Positions 45,501 through 57,381 of a stretch of 64,000 bases of DNA are shown piece by piece. Within the stretch, counting starts at the first letter, position 1, and each line of letters begins with the position of its first letter. Both the position numbers and the translations under genes were made by a program. The notes beneath the pieces were generated by a model. It worked only from the letters and a program-made list of their open reading frames with translations, had not been told where the DNA came from and searched no databases. The stretch is from contig VZQC01005585.1 of assembly GCA_009823505.1 (NCBI GenBank), positions 1,922,321 through 1,986,320 of the forward strand, given 5' to 3'. Source of the DNA: Rhizomys pruinosus (Eukaryota > Chordata > Mammalia > Rodentia > Spalacidae).

Positions 45501-45894
45501 GCCTGGACAAGCTGGCAGCCCATGAAAGAAAACAGCCAGAATTGACTAGAGACCAAGACAACAGCTCCAGAGAAAGTAGACTGTTTTGCTTCTCATCCAC
45601 CTGTGCCCCTTTTCTAAGCCTAGGGAACAATCTGCGGAAGAGGGGGCGTGGTAGAATGTAAGGGCTGCGATTGGGGTGAATGGTGAAACTACAACAATAT
45701 AGACTGGACACTCATTTGATCAACTTGATTGAACATACAAGCCCCCCCTGCTGGATGGTGGGACCCATGAGCTGTGTGGGTTTGGGCACAACTGCTTGCA
45801 AATTGGTTTTACATGAAGGAAGCTTGTACTCACAAATTATCACTTATTGTTAAAAAAAATTAAAACAAAACAAAACAAGATAAACAGAGAAAGA

Positions 45895-46040
45895 TGCAGA
45901 AAAGTTACGGCAGAATGCATGATCTGGGATGGGTAGGGGTGGGGTGGGGGGAAGGGAAGGGAAAGGAATATATGCCTGAACTGAATTGGAAAATGATGTA
46001 TGAAATACACAAATCATCAATAAAAAAATAAAAAATAATA
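45895..46040 (+). repeat. L1 3' end, sense
   Basis: GGGGTGGGGTGGGGGGAAGG tract, ATGATGTATGAAATACAC, AATCATCAATAAAAAA. Confidence 0.65.
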
Positions 46041-46104
46041 AAAAGATGACAAAAAAAGAAAAGAAAAACATCCACACATAAGGTCTACTCAAAAATAAAC
46101 ACAG

Positions 46105-46405
46105 AACTGAGGAGATAACTCCATTGGAAAGTGTTTGCCTTGCGAGTATGGCCAAGTTCAATCCCTAGAACCTATTAAAAAGAAAAAAAAAAAACCTGGC
46201 ATGCATGTAATCCAGCAGGAGAGAGGTCAAGAAAGGCCCTGAGGCTTTCTGGCCAGCCAGAGAGCCACTTCCAGGCTAGTAAGAGACCATGTCTCAAAAA
46301 AATAAATGGTGGACGGCACCAAAATAACCACGCCTGATGTCATCCTCTATCCTCTGCATGCGCACACACAAATGCACTGGCACACATGAACACACACAAG
46401 AAGTA
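46105..46405 (+). repeat. B4/RSINE1 SINE
   Basis: ACTGAGGAGATAACTCC, GTTCAATCCCTAGAACC, a B1-like centre ending CCATGTCTCAAAAAAAT, then GGTGGACGGCACC and CATGCGCACACAC. Confidence 0.65.
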
Positions 46406-46461
46406 TGTTTTGTCTATATAAATTATACCTCAGCCAAGTTGATTTTTTTAATACATACATG

Positions 46462-46795
46462 TAGACTAGGGAGATGGCTCAATGGTAAGATATCTGCTGC
46501 ACAAACAAGATGGAAGTCCAAATCTCCAGAACCCACATAAATGTTAGGTGCATGTGGCAGCCTGCCTGTAATTCCAGCCTGGGAAAGCAGAGACAGGGCA
46601 TCCCAGAGCAAGCTGGCTAGCAACACTACCTGTACTGGCCAGCTCGGAGCTTCAGTAAAAGATTCTGCCTCAAAAGGAATAAAGCAGAAGAGTGATCAAG
46701 GAAGATCAACCTGAGGCCTCTACAGAACATGTACATAATGCACATTGGGTTCACCCTCATACATACACATTTACACACATGAAAAAAATACCTTT
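46462..46795 (+). repeat. RSINE1/B4-type SINE
   Basis: AGGGAGATGGCTCAATGG, GCCTGCCTGTAATTCC, AGATTCTGCCTCAAAAGG, CCTCTACAGAACATG. Confidence 0.65.
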
Positions 46796-47682
46796 AAAAT
46801 ATATACATCCACCCAAATGATGGCATGCTGCATGAATTCCATTTATACGAAACATCTAGAAGAGGTAAATCCTTAGAAATAGAACTCAGACTAGAGGTTG
46901 CCAGGCTCTAGCAAAGGAAAGACTAAAGAGTGATGATAAGCAAGGGTGGGCAGTGATACAAACACTTTGGAACTAGATAGAGGTGGTAGTCATACAACAT
47001 GTGAATGTACTAACTACCACTTGAATGCTGCATCTCCAAAAGATATTTTTATTATGAATTTTGCCTCAGAAAAATAATGCATGCAAAACAACATATTTTA
47101 CAAGAACATATACAGATAAAGGATATACACCAACATTCCAATGGTTGAGTAGAAATGGGAAATTAAGGAGAGTTAGAACAAACGAAAGTCACAAAATCAT
47201 ATAAGTCTAAGAAGACTTTGACCAGACTACTGTAACTGCAATCCATGAACTGGGGTTGCTGGAACTTTCTACATGGAGGACTAAGAAACTGTATCAATTA
47301 ACGGCTTTTTATTTAAAAAAGAAAGAAAAACAAATGGCATTCAACTCTGTTCATTTTGCACTTACCGCTCCTACACATAGCTGTATAGAGCTGGCACCCT
47401 CTTACTCATAGTGTGCATAGCATCCTAAATCAGCCTGCACTGCAGCCCCGAGGATATACCAGGATCCACATTCTCAGCTTGCTTTCCTCAGTATTTTCCA
47501 CTTGTCCATACACATGACAACATGATTTCATGCTGATCGGAATGGTGCACAATCACATAAACCAAAGTAAAACTCCATTCTAAGAGGCTTACAATTTTTT
47601 ATACATCCTTCATAGCCAAACCTTTCCCACAAATCACTATCAAATGCCAAAAGAATCCAATCATACACATGTACCCACATGT

Positions 47683-47745
47683 ACATACACACAGACACAG
47701 ACACACACACACACACACACAAGCACGCGCGTGCGCACACGCAGG
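47683..47745 (+). repeat. (CA)n microsatellite with CGCGCGTGCGC
   Basis: CACAGACACAGACACA then (CA)n and ACGCGCGTGCGCAC. Confidence 0.92.
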
Positions 47746-47749
47746 TACA

Positions 47750-49325
47750 TTCATATCATTTGTACATCCTCCAAAATAAAGTTGATGTCATTTGATTTTA
47801 TAGGGCAGGAAAAAAATGTTAGCTGGATAAAAGTTCATTGTGTCAAGTTGCCCCTTTCCTGTGACCACCTGGCCTTGCTGTCTGGATTAAGTTTAAAGAC
47901 CTGGAATTTGTTCAGAAGATACATGCTGTGTCAGTAATAAGTACATGAAGCTGGCCTTGAGCTCCTGGATTTTCCAAGGACCATGTTAAAAACCCTACTT
48001 TTCTGTATCTATTTTCCGAACTTAAAACACCAGCATGTCACTTGCTTAAATCCAGTGTCTCTAACAGAGCTCTCAGGGATTTTGTTTTCATCAAAATAAA
48101 CTAAAAGGCTGCCCTTTTAAATAATTAGTCATGAATGTCATTTGCCTTGAGGTGACAGAGGAGACAAACCTGACATTTGTTAAGAAACAGCAACTGTAAA
48201 GAATCACATAAGAGACAGTAAAGCCAGGGAATCCTTCCCTTCTAGGCAAAGTAAAGACTTGCATTCAGTTTAGAAACCCAAAACAAGGCTTTTATCAGGG
48301 TTGGGGTAGGCAGTAGGAGGCAGGAGTACAGCCTGGGTGGGGTCGGAGCAGCCTCTCCAGTGCACTTCCCAGCTCTCTTAGGCCTCACCAGAGAAGAGGT
48401 TCTGCTCAGTGCCAAGGGCAATCTGGCACTCTAAGGACTGGACGGTTATGCAATACAATTCTTATTCTTATTAATTTTTTTTTTTGCATAGCATCCCGCC
48501 CACAGGGCATTCCAATAAGCTCGGACAAAGGGAATCATTCAGAGTGGATAAAATCAGCACAGTGAGGTGAAACTCTGTAGCAAAAAGGAAAATGGAGAAC
48601 AGGGGCTCTGATATGGACAGGCTCCCAAGACCTTCCCTATGTCCCCCAGACAATCTGCAGACTCGGTGAAAAATGGCAAGGTGACCAAATGGGTCAGGTG
48701 AAGAGTAGATCAATGAGAAGACAGCGAAGGCTCCTGGTGGCCCAAAGCGGATACAGCCTCACTCTGGGCTAACAGCAAACGATCTTCCATCCACCAGCTC
48801 AGGCTTGGCTTTGGGTTTTGTTTTTGTTTGTCTTAAGCTTAATTTTGTTTGTGGCCAGCTGTTTATTCTACTTGTTAAATAATAAGCCTAAGTCTCAAAA
48901 TATTTTCCTAATTTATGACTTACTGGACTAATTTATTTGACAGAATAAGACCTGTGCCTGCACACCAAAAGCAGTGTTTGGCTGTTTCAAGCTCTCCTTG
49001 GAATTCCTGCAAGAAATCTCAGGATCTGGTGGTCCAGAAGAAGGGGCCAAATGCCTTTTTTTAGTGAGGTGAGTCAACTAATAAAATGGCAAATCGTCAC
49101 CCTCGGGAAAAGCTATTATAAGCCACCTTCAAAAGGACTCATTATTCATGTGTGCACTTTCTACTTTCTAACTGCAGACTGATCCCACCCAGGCCAAATC
49201 ATCTCATGAACAACCCAGTACTTTGATCTCCTGAGAAGGTCAAAGAAGGTCACCACTCTGTACCAGGCATTCCACACTTCGCTGTACAGGGAGGTTATTC
49301 CTTATCCAAGAAACCTTTCAAAAGT
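47750..49325. other. Intron sequence with no recognised feature
   Basis: Mixed composition with short chance frames. No repeat or exon I can name. Confidence 0.5.
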
Positions 49326-49327
49326 TA

Positions 49328-49410
49328 GCCAAGTGCTGGAGATGTAGCTCATTTTGGAATGCTTGTCTTGTATGCCAGAGCCCTCCTGGGTTCAATCCCA
49401 AACACACACC
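49328..49410 (+). repeat. ID-type SINE
   Basis: AAGTGCTGGAGATGTAGCTC, GAATGCTTGTCTTGTATGCC, GGGTTCAATCCCAAACAC. Confidence 0.7.
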
Positions 49411-49419
49411 AAAAAAAGA

Positions 49420-49513
49420 GAGAGAAGTAAGGAGGGAGGGAAGAAGGGAGAGAAGAAGTGAGGGAAGAAGGGAGGGAGGGAAGGAGGGAAGAAGAGAGGG
49501 AGGGAGGGAGGGT
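49420..49513 (+). repeat. GA-rich (GGGA/GAAG)n tract
   Basis: Purine-only run of GAAG, GGAG and GGGA units after the ID tail. Confidence 0.92.
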
Positions 49514-50104
49514 GGGTCAGAGTCAGCTGGGCCCCTGGGGAAGGGTCTGGCAGGGTAGTGTCAGCCCCATCCCTAAGCAAGTTATGCTTTATAGGTAAAG
49601 CCACTCCTCACAGGCCTGGTAGGCATCATTTCCACAAAGCAGAACCTGGAGAATCTGAGTAAGCCCAAAGCCAAAAGCAGTATGATGGGCTTCAGTGCAG
49701 CTCTGCCCACCTTCAAAATCATCTCACTCTCCCAAGCCACCAGTGTTCCATACTAGATGCCTGGGAAGTAATGAGTCCCATCCTTTATCTCACACAGGGA
49801 GGGCCTACCATCACAGATCCATCAATTTCAACTTCCAATAGACAGTCACGATCATGAAAGGAGGTTCACCATGAGCTAGACTCAAAAATCACAGAAGGAC
49901 CAGCATCAGGATATAGGAAGAGGGCAGGCTAATTGTTCCAACTTATTAATAATACTACTGTCAATACCTTCCTAAACAGCAGAAACACAGATCTGAAAAA
50001 ATAAGTCATATAACTAACATTTCAGAAACTTCTCATATGAAGAGCAGATATTATCCTTTTCCTTGCCTTGTGGGCCACAAAACATGTATGCATACTTTTT
50101 AAAT

Positions 50105-50326
50105 TAACTTTTCAAAAATTTTATCTGTATGTGTTTTCCTTGCATGTATTTAAGTGCACCATGTTCATACAATGCCTGTGGAAGCCAGAAGAGGGTGTCA
50201 GATACTCTGGAACTGGAGTTGCAGACAGTTGTTAGGTGCCATGTAGGTGCTGGAACCAAACCTGGGAACCTAGGACTTCTGCAAGAGCAGCTGGTGACCT
50301 TAACCACTGTGCCATCTCTCCAGCCC
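50105..50326 (-). repeat. B3/B2 SINE, antisense
   Basis: TTTTCCTTGCATGTATTTAAG, GAAGCCAGAAGAGGGTGTC, AACCACTGTGCCATCTCTCC. Confidence 0.88.
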
Positions 50327-51374
50327 ATGTGTGTGCATCTAATAGTCAAAGCCACCTGGTGGAACCTACTACTTAACTCAGGTAATATCCATGTTAACAT
50401 GACTTAGAATAGCTTGCTAGCTAGCAGCAAATCATTTAAACTCTCTTCTGTGATATACATGGATAATATAAACTCCTGCTAGTATCACACTGCTACTAAA
50501 CACATGGAAATCATTGGCATGGCTTTCCTGATGGGAATCCTCACGCAGACGACCACATGCTGGAAGAGGATGCACTGATGGCCCCGTGTTCTGCCCAGCA
50601 AAACCTGTCTTCTGAACTGTCAGCACTGCTGCTGTCACTTGCTGAAGGCCTGGGGGACAGCAGAAGGTTTTGTTTCATTTCAGCCTGCAGTGAACACCCA
50701 AATTAGAAAGAAACTGGTACAGAACCACAAAGGCTGAAAAATTCCCAAAGCAACGTATTAGGAAAGTTCCCTTTCACAATCTTTCCCGAGGAAATTGCTG
50801 TAAGTCCTACCATTAAAGAGTGGTCATGTGCACAGAAGCACCACATGTAGCAGACAAAAGACACGGACCCAGGGGCCAGCTCCTCCACTACCCACTTCTC
50901 TGAGGCAAATGGTCACCCAAAAGTCCTCAGAAACTCCTAAGCATGGAGAGGAAGGGCTCAGCATCAAAATCGATGGTGGCCTATTTCGCCAAAGGCAAAC
51001 CCAAGCACAGAGAGATAAAGGACATAGAACACAATCCCTACCAGCTCTGCAAGAGTAAAGTGGTGATAAAGGCAGATTCCAAAAGGTTTAAAATTAAAGA
51101 GAGGAATGGATAGTCTAATTTGGACACAAGATCATCAGACAGTCAAAAGACAAATGGCTATTCATGTCGTCACTTAGCAGTAATTAAGTGGCCTGAGCCA
51201 TGTCAAACTTTTTTGTACTCAGAACCTAAACCTCTGGAGTCATATTTACTGGAACAAAAGCTACCTAAGGTAAGCTTTGCGCCCAAGTGGCTGCAGAACA
51301 GAGCAGCTGGTAACTACCCTAAGAATCCTATCAGCCAAGAATTAGGATGGGCATTAGGACTGAATCTTGTATGA

Positions 51375-51582
51375 CTAAGAATTTATTTAAACATGTTCAC
51401 TGTATTTGCTTATTTACTGTATGTGTGTACACACAGGCATTCCAGTGCCACACCACATATGGAGGTCAGAGGACAACCTGTAGGAATCTCTGCTTTCACC
51501 ACGTGGATCTAGGGAATCAAACTCAGATCATCAGGTTTAGCAGAAAGTGCCTTTACCCACTGAGCTATTTGGCTAGCCCAGA
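51375..51582 (-). repeat. tRNA-derived rodent SINE, antisense
   Basis: GGAGGTCAGAGGACAACCTG, CACCACGTGGATCTAGGG, CAAACTCAGATCATCAGG, TTTACCCACTGAGC. Same family as 37990 and 41925. Confidence 0.65.
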
Positions 51583-51805
51583 GTCATATTTTTGTACATT
51601 AGTAAGGGGGGGGGGGAGAAAAAGCAAAACAAAAACAGGAGCAGGCAGGAGAGCAGAAAGGGGGAAGCAGGTAGGAGGGGCCCCCGTTCACATTTGGGAG
51701 GCATAAGACAGTACTGGTGAGGAATAACTGAAAATTATTTGGAAAAGCAGATGAGGCCAAATAATGCAGGGCTTAAATAAGATGCAAAGAATAAAAAGTA
51801 AAAAT

Positions 51806-51985
51806 AAGCCAGGCATGTTGGTACACACCTTTAATCCCAGCACTCGGGAGGCACAGGCAAGCGGATCTCTGTGAGTTCAAGACCAGTCTGGTCTACATAG
51901 CAAGTTCCAGGACATAGGGGCTATAAGATGACCCAGTCTCAAAAAGACCAAAAAATAAAAAAATAAAAAAATAAAAATAAAAATA
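51806..51985 (+). repeat. B1 SINE with (AAAT)n tail
   Basis: GCCAGGCATGTTGGTACAC, CACTCGGGAGGCACAGG, CCAGTCTCAAAAAGACC, then AAAAAT/AAAT units. Confidence 0.9.
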
Positions 51986-52094
51986 AATAAGCCAAGTCCT
52001 CCACAACACAGACACATGAGATCAGCAAATCACTAAACATCACAGAGATTTGCTATTGCAAAGATCTTTGAAATGAAATCAAATATATTTGAGA

Positions 52095-52735
52095 TTGTGA
52101 CAGTGGTTCTCAACATACCAGAGAAGAGGGAATCTCAATCAAGGAATTCCCTCCACCAGATGGCCTGTGGGCATATCTTCAGGGCATTTCCCTGACTGCA
52201 AACTGGTGTTGGTGCCCCCAAGGTACTCCCGCTGGGCATGTGAGCCTGGGCTGTATAAGAACGGCAGCTGAACAAACCATGAAGAGTGAGTAAGCTGAGT
52301 TTTTCCATGGGTTTCTGCTTCAAGCTCCTGCCTTGAGTTCCTACCTTGGCTTCCTTCAGTAATAGACTACAACCTGTAACCTAAAAATACCTTTTCCACT
52401 GGGGAGATGGTTCAGTGGTTAAGTGCACCGACTGCTCTTACAGAAGACCCGGGGTTCGATTCCCAGCACCCACATGGCAGCTAAGAACCATCTTTAAGCC
52501 AGGTGTGGTGGCGCAAGCCTTTAATCCTAGCACTAAGGAGGCAGAGACAGGAGGATTTCTGTGAGTTCAAGGCCAGCCTTGGTCTACAGAGTGAATTCCA
52601 GGCCAGTTGGGGCTATAGAGAGACCCTGTCTCAAAAAAGTAAAAATTAAAAAAAAAAAACCTTTTCCTCCCCCCAACATGGTGTTTTATTATAGCTCACA
52701 GCAATAGAAAAGCAAATAGAAGAGGATGTTTTGTG
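52095..52735 (+). repeat. Rodent LTR (MaLR/MT-like), split by the composite SINE
   Basis: The left part has CTGTATAAGAACGGCAGCTG, GAGTTTTTCCATGGG and CTGCTTCAAGCTCCTGCC. The right part after the SINE is ATGGTGTTTTATTATAGCTC, CAGCAATAGAAAAGC. This fits a rodent LTR; the family is not certain. Confidence 0.5.
52398..52658 (+). repeat. Composite B2-B1 SINE, copy B, with one 9-bp target duplication
   Basis: The B2 5' part 52398-52497 (GGGGAGATGGTTCAGTGG, GGTTCGATTCCCAGCACCC, AAGAACCATCTTTAA) is joined directly to B1 from 52498 (GCCAGGTGTGGTGG to CTGTCTCAAAAAAG, A-rich tail). ACCTTTTCC lies at 52389-52397 and 52659-52667, outside both halves. Confidence 0.9.
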
Positions 52736-53160
52736 CTTTTGTTGTTGTTCCTTTTCCACTGATTTATTTTATTTAGGAGAGAAGAATCCAAATAGTCTCA
52801 CAGATTCACAGGTGAGCACCAACACTGTTTACTAACCTTGAAATGCAAGGGCTACAAAATATTCAAATAGAATCTTAGTTTTCTTACTAGCCCTCTGTGC
52901 CACCCAAAGCACTTTAGAGGCCCACACATGTCTTTTTATATCCAGTAAGTCATGAGGGGAAGGGTATCTCAGGTAGATTCAGATGCTTTCTGTACAGACA
53001 GTTCTTCACTCAAGATAGTTAAACTTAACAATTTTTCTACTTCATATGGTGCAAAAGCGATTATGCAGGCATATCAACAGTGCAAAGTTTTGAATTTTTC
53101 CCTTCTTCCTATGTGCAGTCACCTTCTGCAATATGAGGCAGCAGCAGTGTACATGATACC

Positions 53161-53508
53161 TGTGGTGGTCTGAGTAAAAAGTGCCTCCCTCCCCCAGCTC
53201 AAATATCTGAACACTTGGTCATTTGGTGGCACTGTTTAGGGAGAGGTTATGGAACCTTCAGGAGGCGTGGCCTAACTGGAGGAAGCACATCACTGGAGGG
53301 AGCCTTTGGGTGTTCAAAGCCTTGTGCCATTTCCAGATTTGCTCTCTCTGCTTCCCAGGCCTGCTTGAAGTTGTAAGTGCTCAGCTCTCTGCTCCTCCTG
53401 CCTTCCTGCCATGACAGACTTTTATTCCTCTGGAACCATAAGCCAAAACTTCTACAAGTTGCCTTGGTCACACTGTTTAATCACAGCAACAGAAAAGTAA
53501 CTAATACA
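53161..53508 (+). repeat. Solo MaLR (ORR1/MT-type) LTR, sense
   Basis: TGTGGTGGTCTGAGTAAAAA to AGAAAAGTAACTAATACA, with GGTGGCACTGTTTAGGGAG and CCATAAGCCAAAACTTC. Related to the provirus LTRs at 2842 and 4834 but in the opposite orientation. No clear 5-bp target duplication was seen. Confidence 0.8.
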
Positions 53509-54146
53509 GCTTCCAGTAGCCCATGACATCAGGTGGGTAAAAACTAACACCACACTGTCCTAGATAGCGAAGCCACAGTGTTTGGTAGGTTGGGTATAAG
53601 AAAACAACATAATAAATTAGTCATAAAGAAAGGAAGAAGAAAAAAAAAGGAAGAGTTTCCATTTTCCTTTTTCTTTCCTTTCCGCTTTCCTAGTAATGTG
53701 TCATGGCACAGTGAAGCAATACAGAAAGACAGGGAAATTAAGGGGATACAGAAAAAAAAGAAGTCCCTCACTCTGGAATGCAATTTGCCTTTCCTGTTAA
53801 ATAAAAAAACTTAACTTCTAAGCCAAATTTGTCTATAGATAAAATGCATGTTTTCCTTAAGACATCTCAAACAAGACCAATAACAGCAACAAATGAACTG
53901 TGCTTACTTATGGCCAGGATATTTATAACCTTGAGTCCTACCATATTAACACTCTTCTCATCCCTAAATCTAAATGCTGCAACTCCTAAAACCACATTAA
54001 AATGTCATTTACAAAAGGAAACTTTTTAAGAGAATTAAATAAACCAGCTCATAGAATTTTACTTTATCTAATTTTTAACTTTGTTTAATTTAAACCTTAT
54101 TGTCAACTACATCCTTTGAATGAGGTAACTTAGAAACCAATCACTA

Positions 54147-54203
54147 CATATATATGTGATATATATATCCATATATAGACATATATATACATATATATGC
54201 ATA

Positions 54204-54234
<31 letters not shown>

Positions 54235-54240
54235 CCATTA
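54147..54240 (+). repeat. (TA)n-rich microsatellite
   Basis: ATATATGTG, TATATATCC, ATATATGC and (TA)n blocks. Confidence 0.92.
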
Positions 54241-54489
54241 TATAGACACCAAATAGTGGTGACTCTCTCTCTCTGTTGAGAAGCCTAAACTCACATCTTG
54301 GACTACTATTATTCTTAGCTTCTCTCCCTCCTGCCCCCTACCCTACCCCCAGGCTTAAGCATGAGATTCATTCTGGCTTATCTTGAAATTCTTTTCTGCA
54401 GCATAGCCAAGAATTCAGCTTTATCTGAATGAAGGTCCCTAAGAGGGAAGGGAATTTGGAATTCTTCCTTTGGGTCCACAGTCCACAGT

Positions 54490-54575
54490 GTTTAGGGGTA
54501 TATCTCAGCCTCTGTCTAGCATATGTGAGTTCCTGGGTTCAATTTCTACCAGAGAGAAAAAAAAAAGAAAAAGAA
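54490..54575 (+). repeat. ID-type SINE
   Basis: TTAGGGGTATATCTCAGCC, GTCTAGCATATGTGAG, GGGTTCAATTTCTACCAG, A-rich tail. Confidence 0.65.
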
Positions 54576-54885
54576 AAAAAATCAAGTAGATAAAAGCAGA
54601 AACCAGATTAAAGGACTTTGGCTCCTCTTCCTTCCTAACATCAAGGAAAGGGCCCAGGAGGCACCTGTGAAGTAGTAACAGTCTTCAAAAATTCTAACCA
54701 AAGCTGAGAAGCAACACACAGACGTTGAACATGCAGTAGAATTACCAATGCAAACTTTCCTGGGGCAAGAAGCACCCACTCTAAAGTAATCATGGTTAGA
54801 AAAGGACTTAGGGCCCAGTGCAACCATGTGCACCTGTAGTACCTGTACTCCTGTAGTATCTGTACTGAGCAGAGGCACAGGAACT

Positions 54886-54924
54886 GCTAGACAGACAGAC
54901 AGACAGACAGACAGGCAAGCAGGT
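54886..54924 (+). repeat. (CAGA)n microsatellite
   Basis: About 7 GACA units followed by GGCAAGCAGG. Confidence 0.9.
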
Positions 54925-55352
54925 AGGAACGCAGGAGAGAGAAAGTTAAACTCAATCTGACTCTTCAGGCTTCCGGTTCCTCACTGGCTTGATATGTGCA
55001 TGAATGAGATGTGGCTGGGGCTGGACCTCCAGCCACATGGATAGAGCACTGTATACATGCTCACAGCCCTAAGTTTCTCCATATATACATTGCATGGTTC
55101 TGTCAAGGAGAGGTTATGGACAGTCAAATAAAAGAGAAATCAAGTTATTTCATCGGAGCCAAAACAATTCAAAACAGTCCAAAAAAATGAAGGCCAGTAT
55201 TTCCAAAGGCTGTTTGGGTTCCCACAAGTTCTAACTTTTGCTCTGTTTCAAAAGAGAAGTTTGTTTTACTTGAGTAAGATAACATAATTGTATATGTGTC
55301 TGAGAAGATTAAGAGTACACACACTGTCTCCCTGCCAGTTACATAGTTCCCT

Positions 55353-55367
55353 ACACACGCGCGCGCG

Positions 55368-55407
<40 letters not shown>
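55353..55407 (+). repeat. (CG)n(CA)n alternating purine-pyrimidine tract
   Basis: ACACACGCGCGCGCGCGCGC then about 15 CA units. A strong Z-DNA-type sequence. Confidence 0.95.
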
Positions 55408-55409
<2 letters not shown>

Positions 55410-55475
55410 ATGAAACTGTGTTCATGTGCTTACCTAGCATTTACTAAAACCCTAGGTTCAATTCCCAAAATTGAA
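55410..55475 (+). repeat. tRNA/ID-like SINE fragment
   Basis: GTGCTTACCTAGCATTTAC and CCCTAGGTTCAATTCCC. Confidence 0.45.
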
Positions 55476-55519
55476 CACTTAAGTTTAGTGCTTCCTGTAA
55501 AAATAATATGATGAACTTG

Positions 55520-55630
55520 CCCTGAGGGATGTCTGGGGACACTAGCTTGACTGGATAGGCCTTAACATAAAGGGCAGAATGCATGAAATTCATTAAGTAA
55601 ACTATGGGATGGTGCTGCAAAAATAAAAAG
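55520..55630 (+). repeat. L1 3' UTR fragment, sense
   Basis: GGATGTCTGGGGACACTAGC, GGATAGGCCTTAACATAAAG and GGGCAGAATGCATGAAAT are matched in reverse by 56090-56255. Confidence 0.6.
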
Positions 55631-56089
55631 TAAAGTAAAATGAACTACCTATCATTTTTCTGATAATGCAATCCCTTTTGCCTCTTAGGTCTGTTTCTTT
55701 TGCATTGAAATTATTTACCTCATTAAATCATAATGAACTACTATTGATTTCTGCCCAGGCAGGCAAATGACCATGTAAGCAGGATAATGGGAGATAAAAA
55801 AAAAAAATTCCACTACAACCAGAATACCTTTGTTCAGATGCACAAGTCCATTAAATTCACATCCTGTGGTCATCTGTGGAGTTCTTAAAACAATGGTAAA
55901 TTTAGTTACTGAGAACAACAAAAAACATTATTGTTTCTTTTCATTATTTCTCTTCTATGCTGAATGTTTTATACGCTGATGGTCTCCAAGTTCAGGGCTT
56001 GCTTACAAGATAAAAGTGTGATATTTTTATATACTCATATCAAAAGAGTGATGCACACACTCTGGTAGCATTAACACTGAGCCCATTTT

Positions 56090-56255
56090 GTATATAGTTT
56101 TGTTGAATTTTTGTGTATTTCATACATAACATCTTTAGTTCCCCTTCGCTATTGGCACCATTCCATAGCGCCACCACCACTGGATTTCACGCATTCTGTC
56201 ATTTATGCTAAGGCCTATCAAGTCAAGTTAGTGTCCCCAGACATCCTTCAGTGAA
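56090..56255 (-). repeat. L1 3' end, antisense
   Basis: TTTTTGTGTATTTCATACATAAC, CACGCATTCTGTCATTTATGC, TAGTGTCCCCAGACATCC. Shared with 7500-7640 and, inverted, with 55520-55630. Confidence 0.6.
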
Positions 56256-56944
56256 AGTGCATCCCATGTGTTTTTATAAGAAGCACTAAACTTCAGAAAC
56301 TTTTTATGAACAGAATTGCCAAGTCTGACAAAAACACTACCGTCTCTCACTTCAATTTTGTCTTGGAACAAAGTTTGAACAATGGCGGGGATTTTGCAGA
56401 GTGAATTAGAAATCCCTTCCTTTAGGACAGACTATAGAATATGCTGTCCATCAAAGGCAGGACTTTGGAGATGGGTGCCCGATTCTGCATGTTTCGTGCC
56501 TCTACTAGAGAATGCCCTCAGTAGCTTCTAACTTCCCCATCAGCTTTTCTCCTTCAGACTTCCCAAGTTTTTTAACTCAGAGAGAGCTTCCTCTTCCTAT
56601 CACCAAAGTGTAGCAATGTTCAGCACAAACCAAGTTTGAAGAAGAGCCAATGGAAAAAAGGAAGATAATCTGCCTGTTTCAGGTAAAAGTAGAGACAGAA
56701 ATTCTGTTCTCAGCTGGTCTGCTACGTTCAGGCCTTTATAAACAACACTCAACATCCCACCTCTAGATGAAGAGCTACAGGCAACCAGTGATTGCTGAGG
56801 GAGGAAAAACTCAGTTTTCTCCCAGGAAAAGTTCCCTTATAGGTTATCTAAGTAATTCAGCACTAAACACATGCATATGAGCAGCACTAAATGCACTCAG
56901 TGCATACACACATACACACACACACTCACGTGCCACACCCCAAT

Positions 56945-57095
56945 AATAATCAAAAAAGAGGACAAAAAAATGAGAGGAAGGGGAGGATGTGGGAGGAGTT
57001 GGAGGAGAAGGGTGGAAATGAGGAAATGATGTAAATACAGTGTTTATGTACGAATTCTAAAAATACACCTGATAATACAAATAAAAAGGGACAGT
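56945..57095 (+). repeat. L1 3' end, sense
   Basis: GGAAGGGGAGGATGTGGGAGG, GGGTGGAAATGAGGAAATG and TAAATACAGTG are the reverse of 28012-28135. Confidence 0.6.
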
Positions 57096-57345
57096 CACCA
57101 CTTTCCCAGTCCCTTTTACATCATTTGGGAAGCACAGGTCCATTTTCTTAAACCTGTTTCCTCAGGACAAAGCTTCCCAGACCAGCTGATGCCTTGAACT
57201 GTATGACACGGGATGACAGGCGTATTCATAGAGGGATATGTTTTTACCTTTGAGTCTCCTTCCTTTTATATTTTTAACAGTCAGCTTGTTTGCTCTGATT
57301 TTTCAGGCTGGTCTTAGTGTTGGGAACTATACCCTCAAGTCCTAC

Positions 57346-57381
57346 GTTGTTTTGTTTGTTTGTTTGTTTGTTTGTTTGTTT
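57346..57381 (+). repeat. (TTTG)n microsatellite
   Basis: About 8 TTTG units. Confidence 0.95.
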
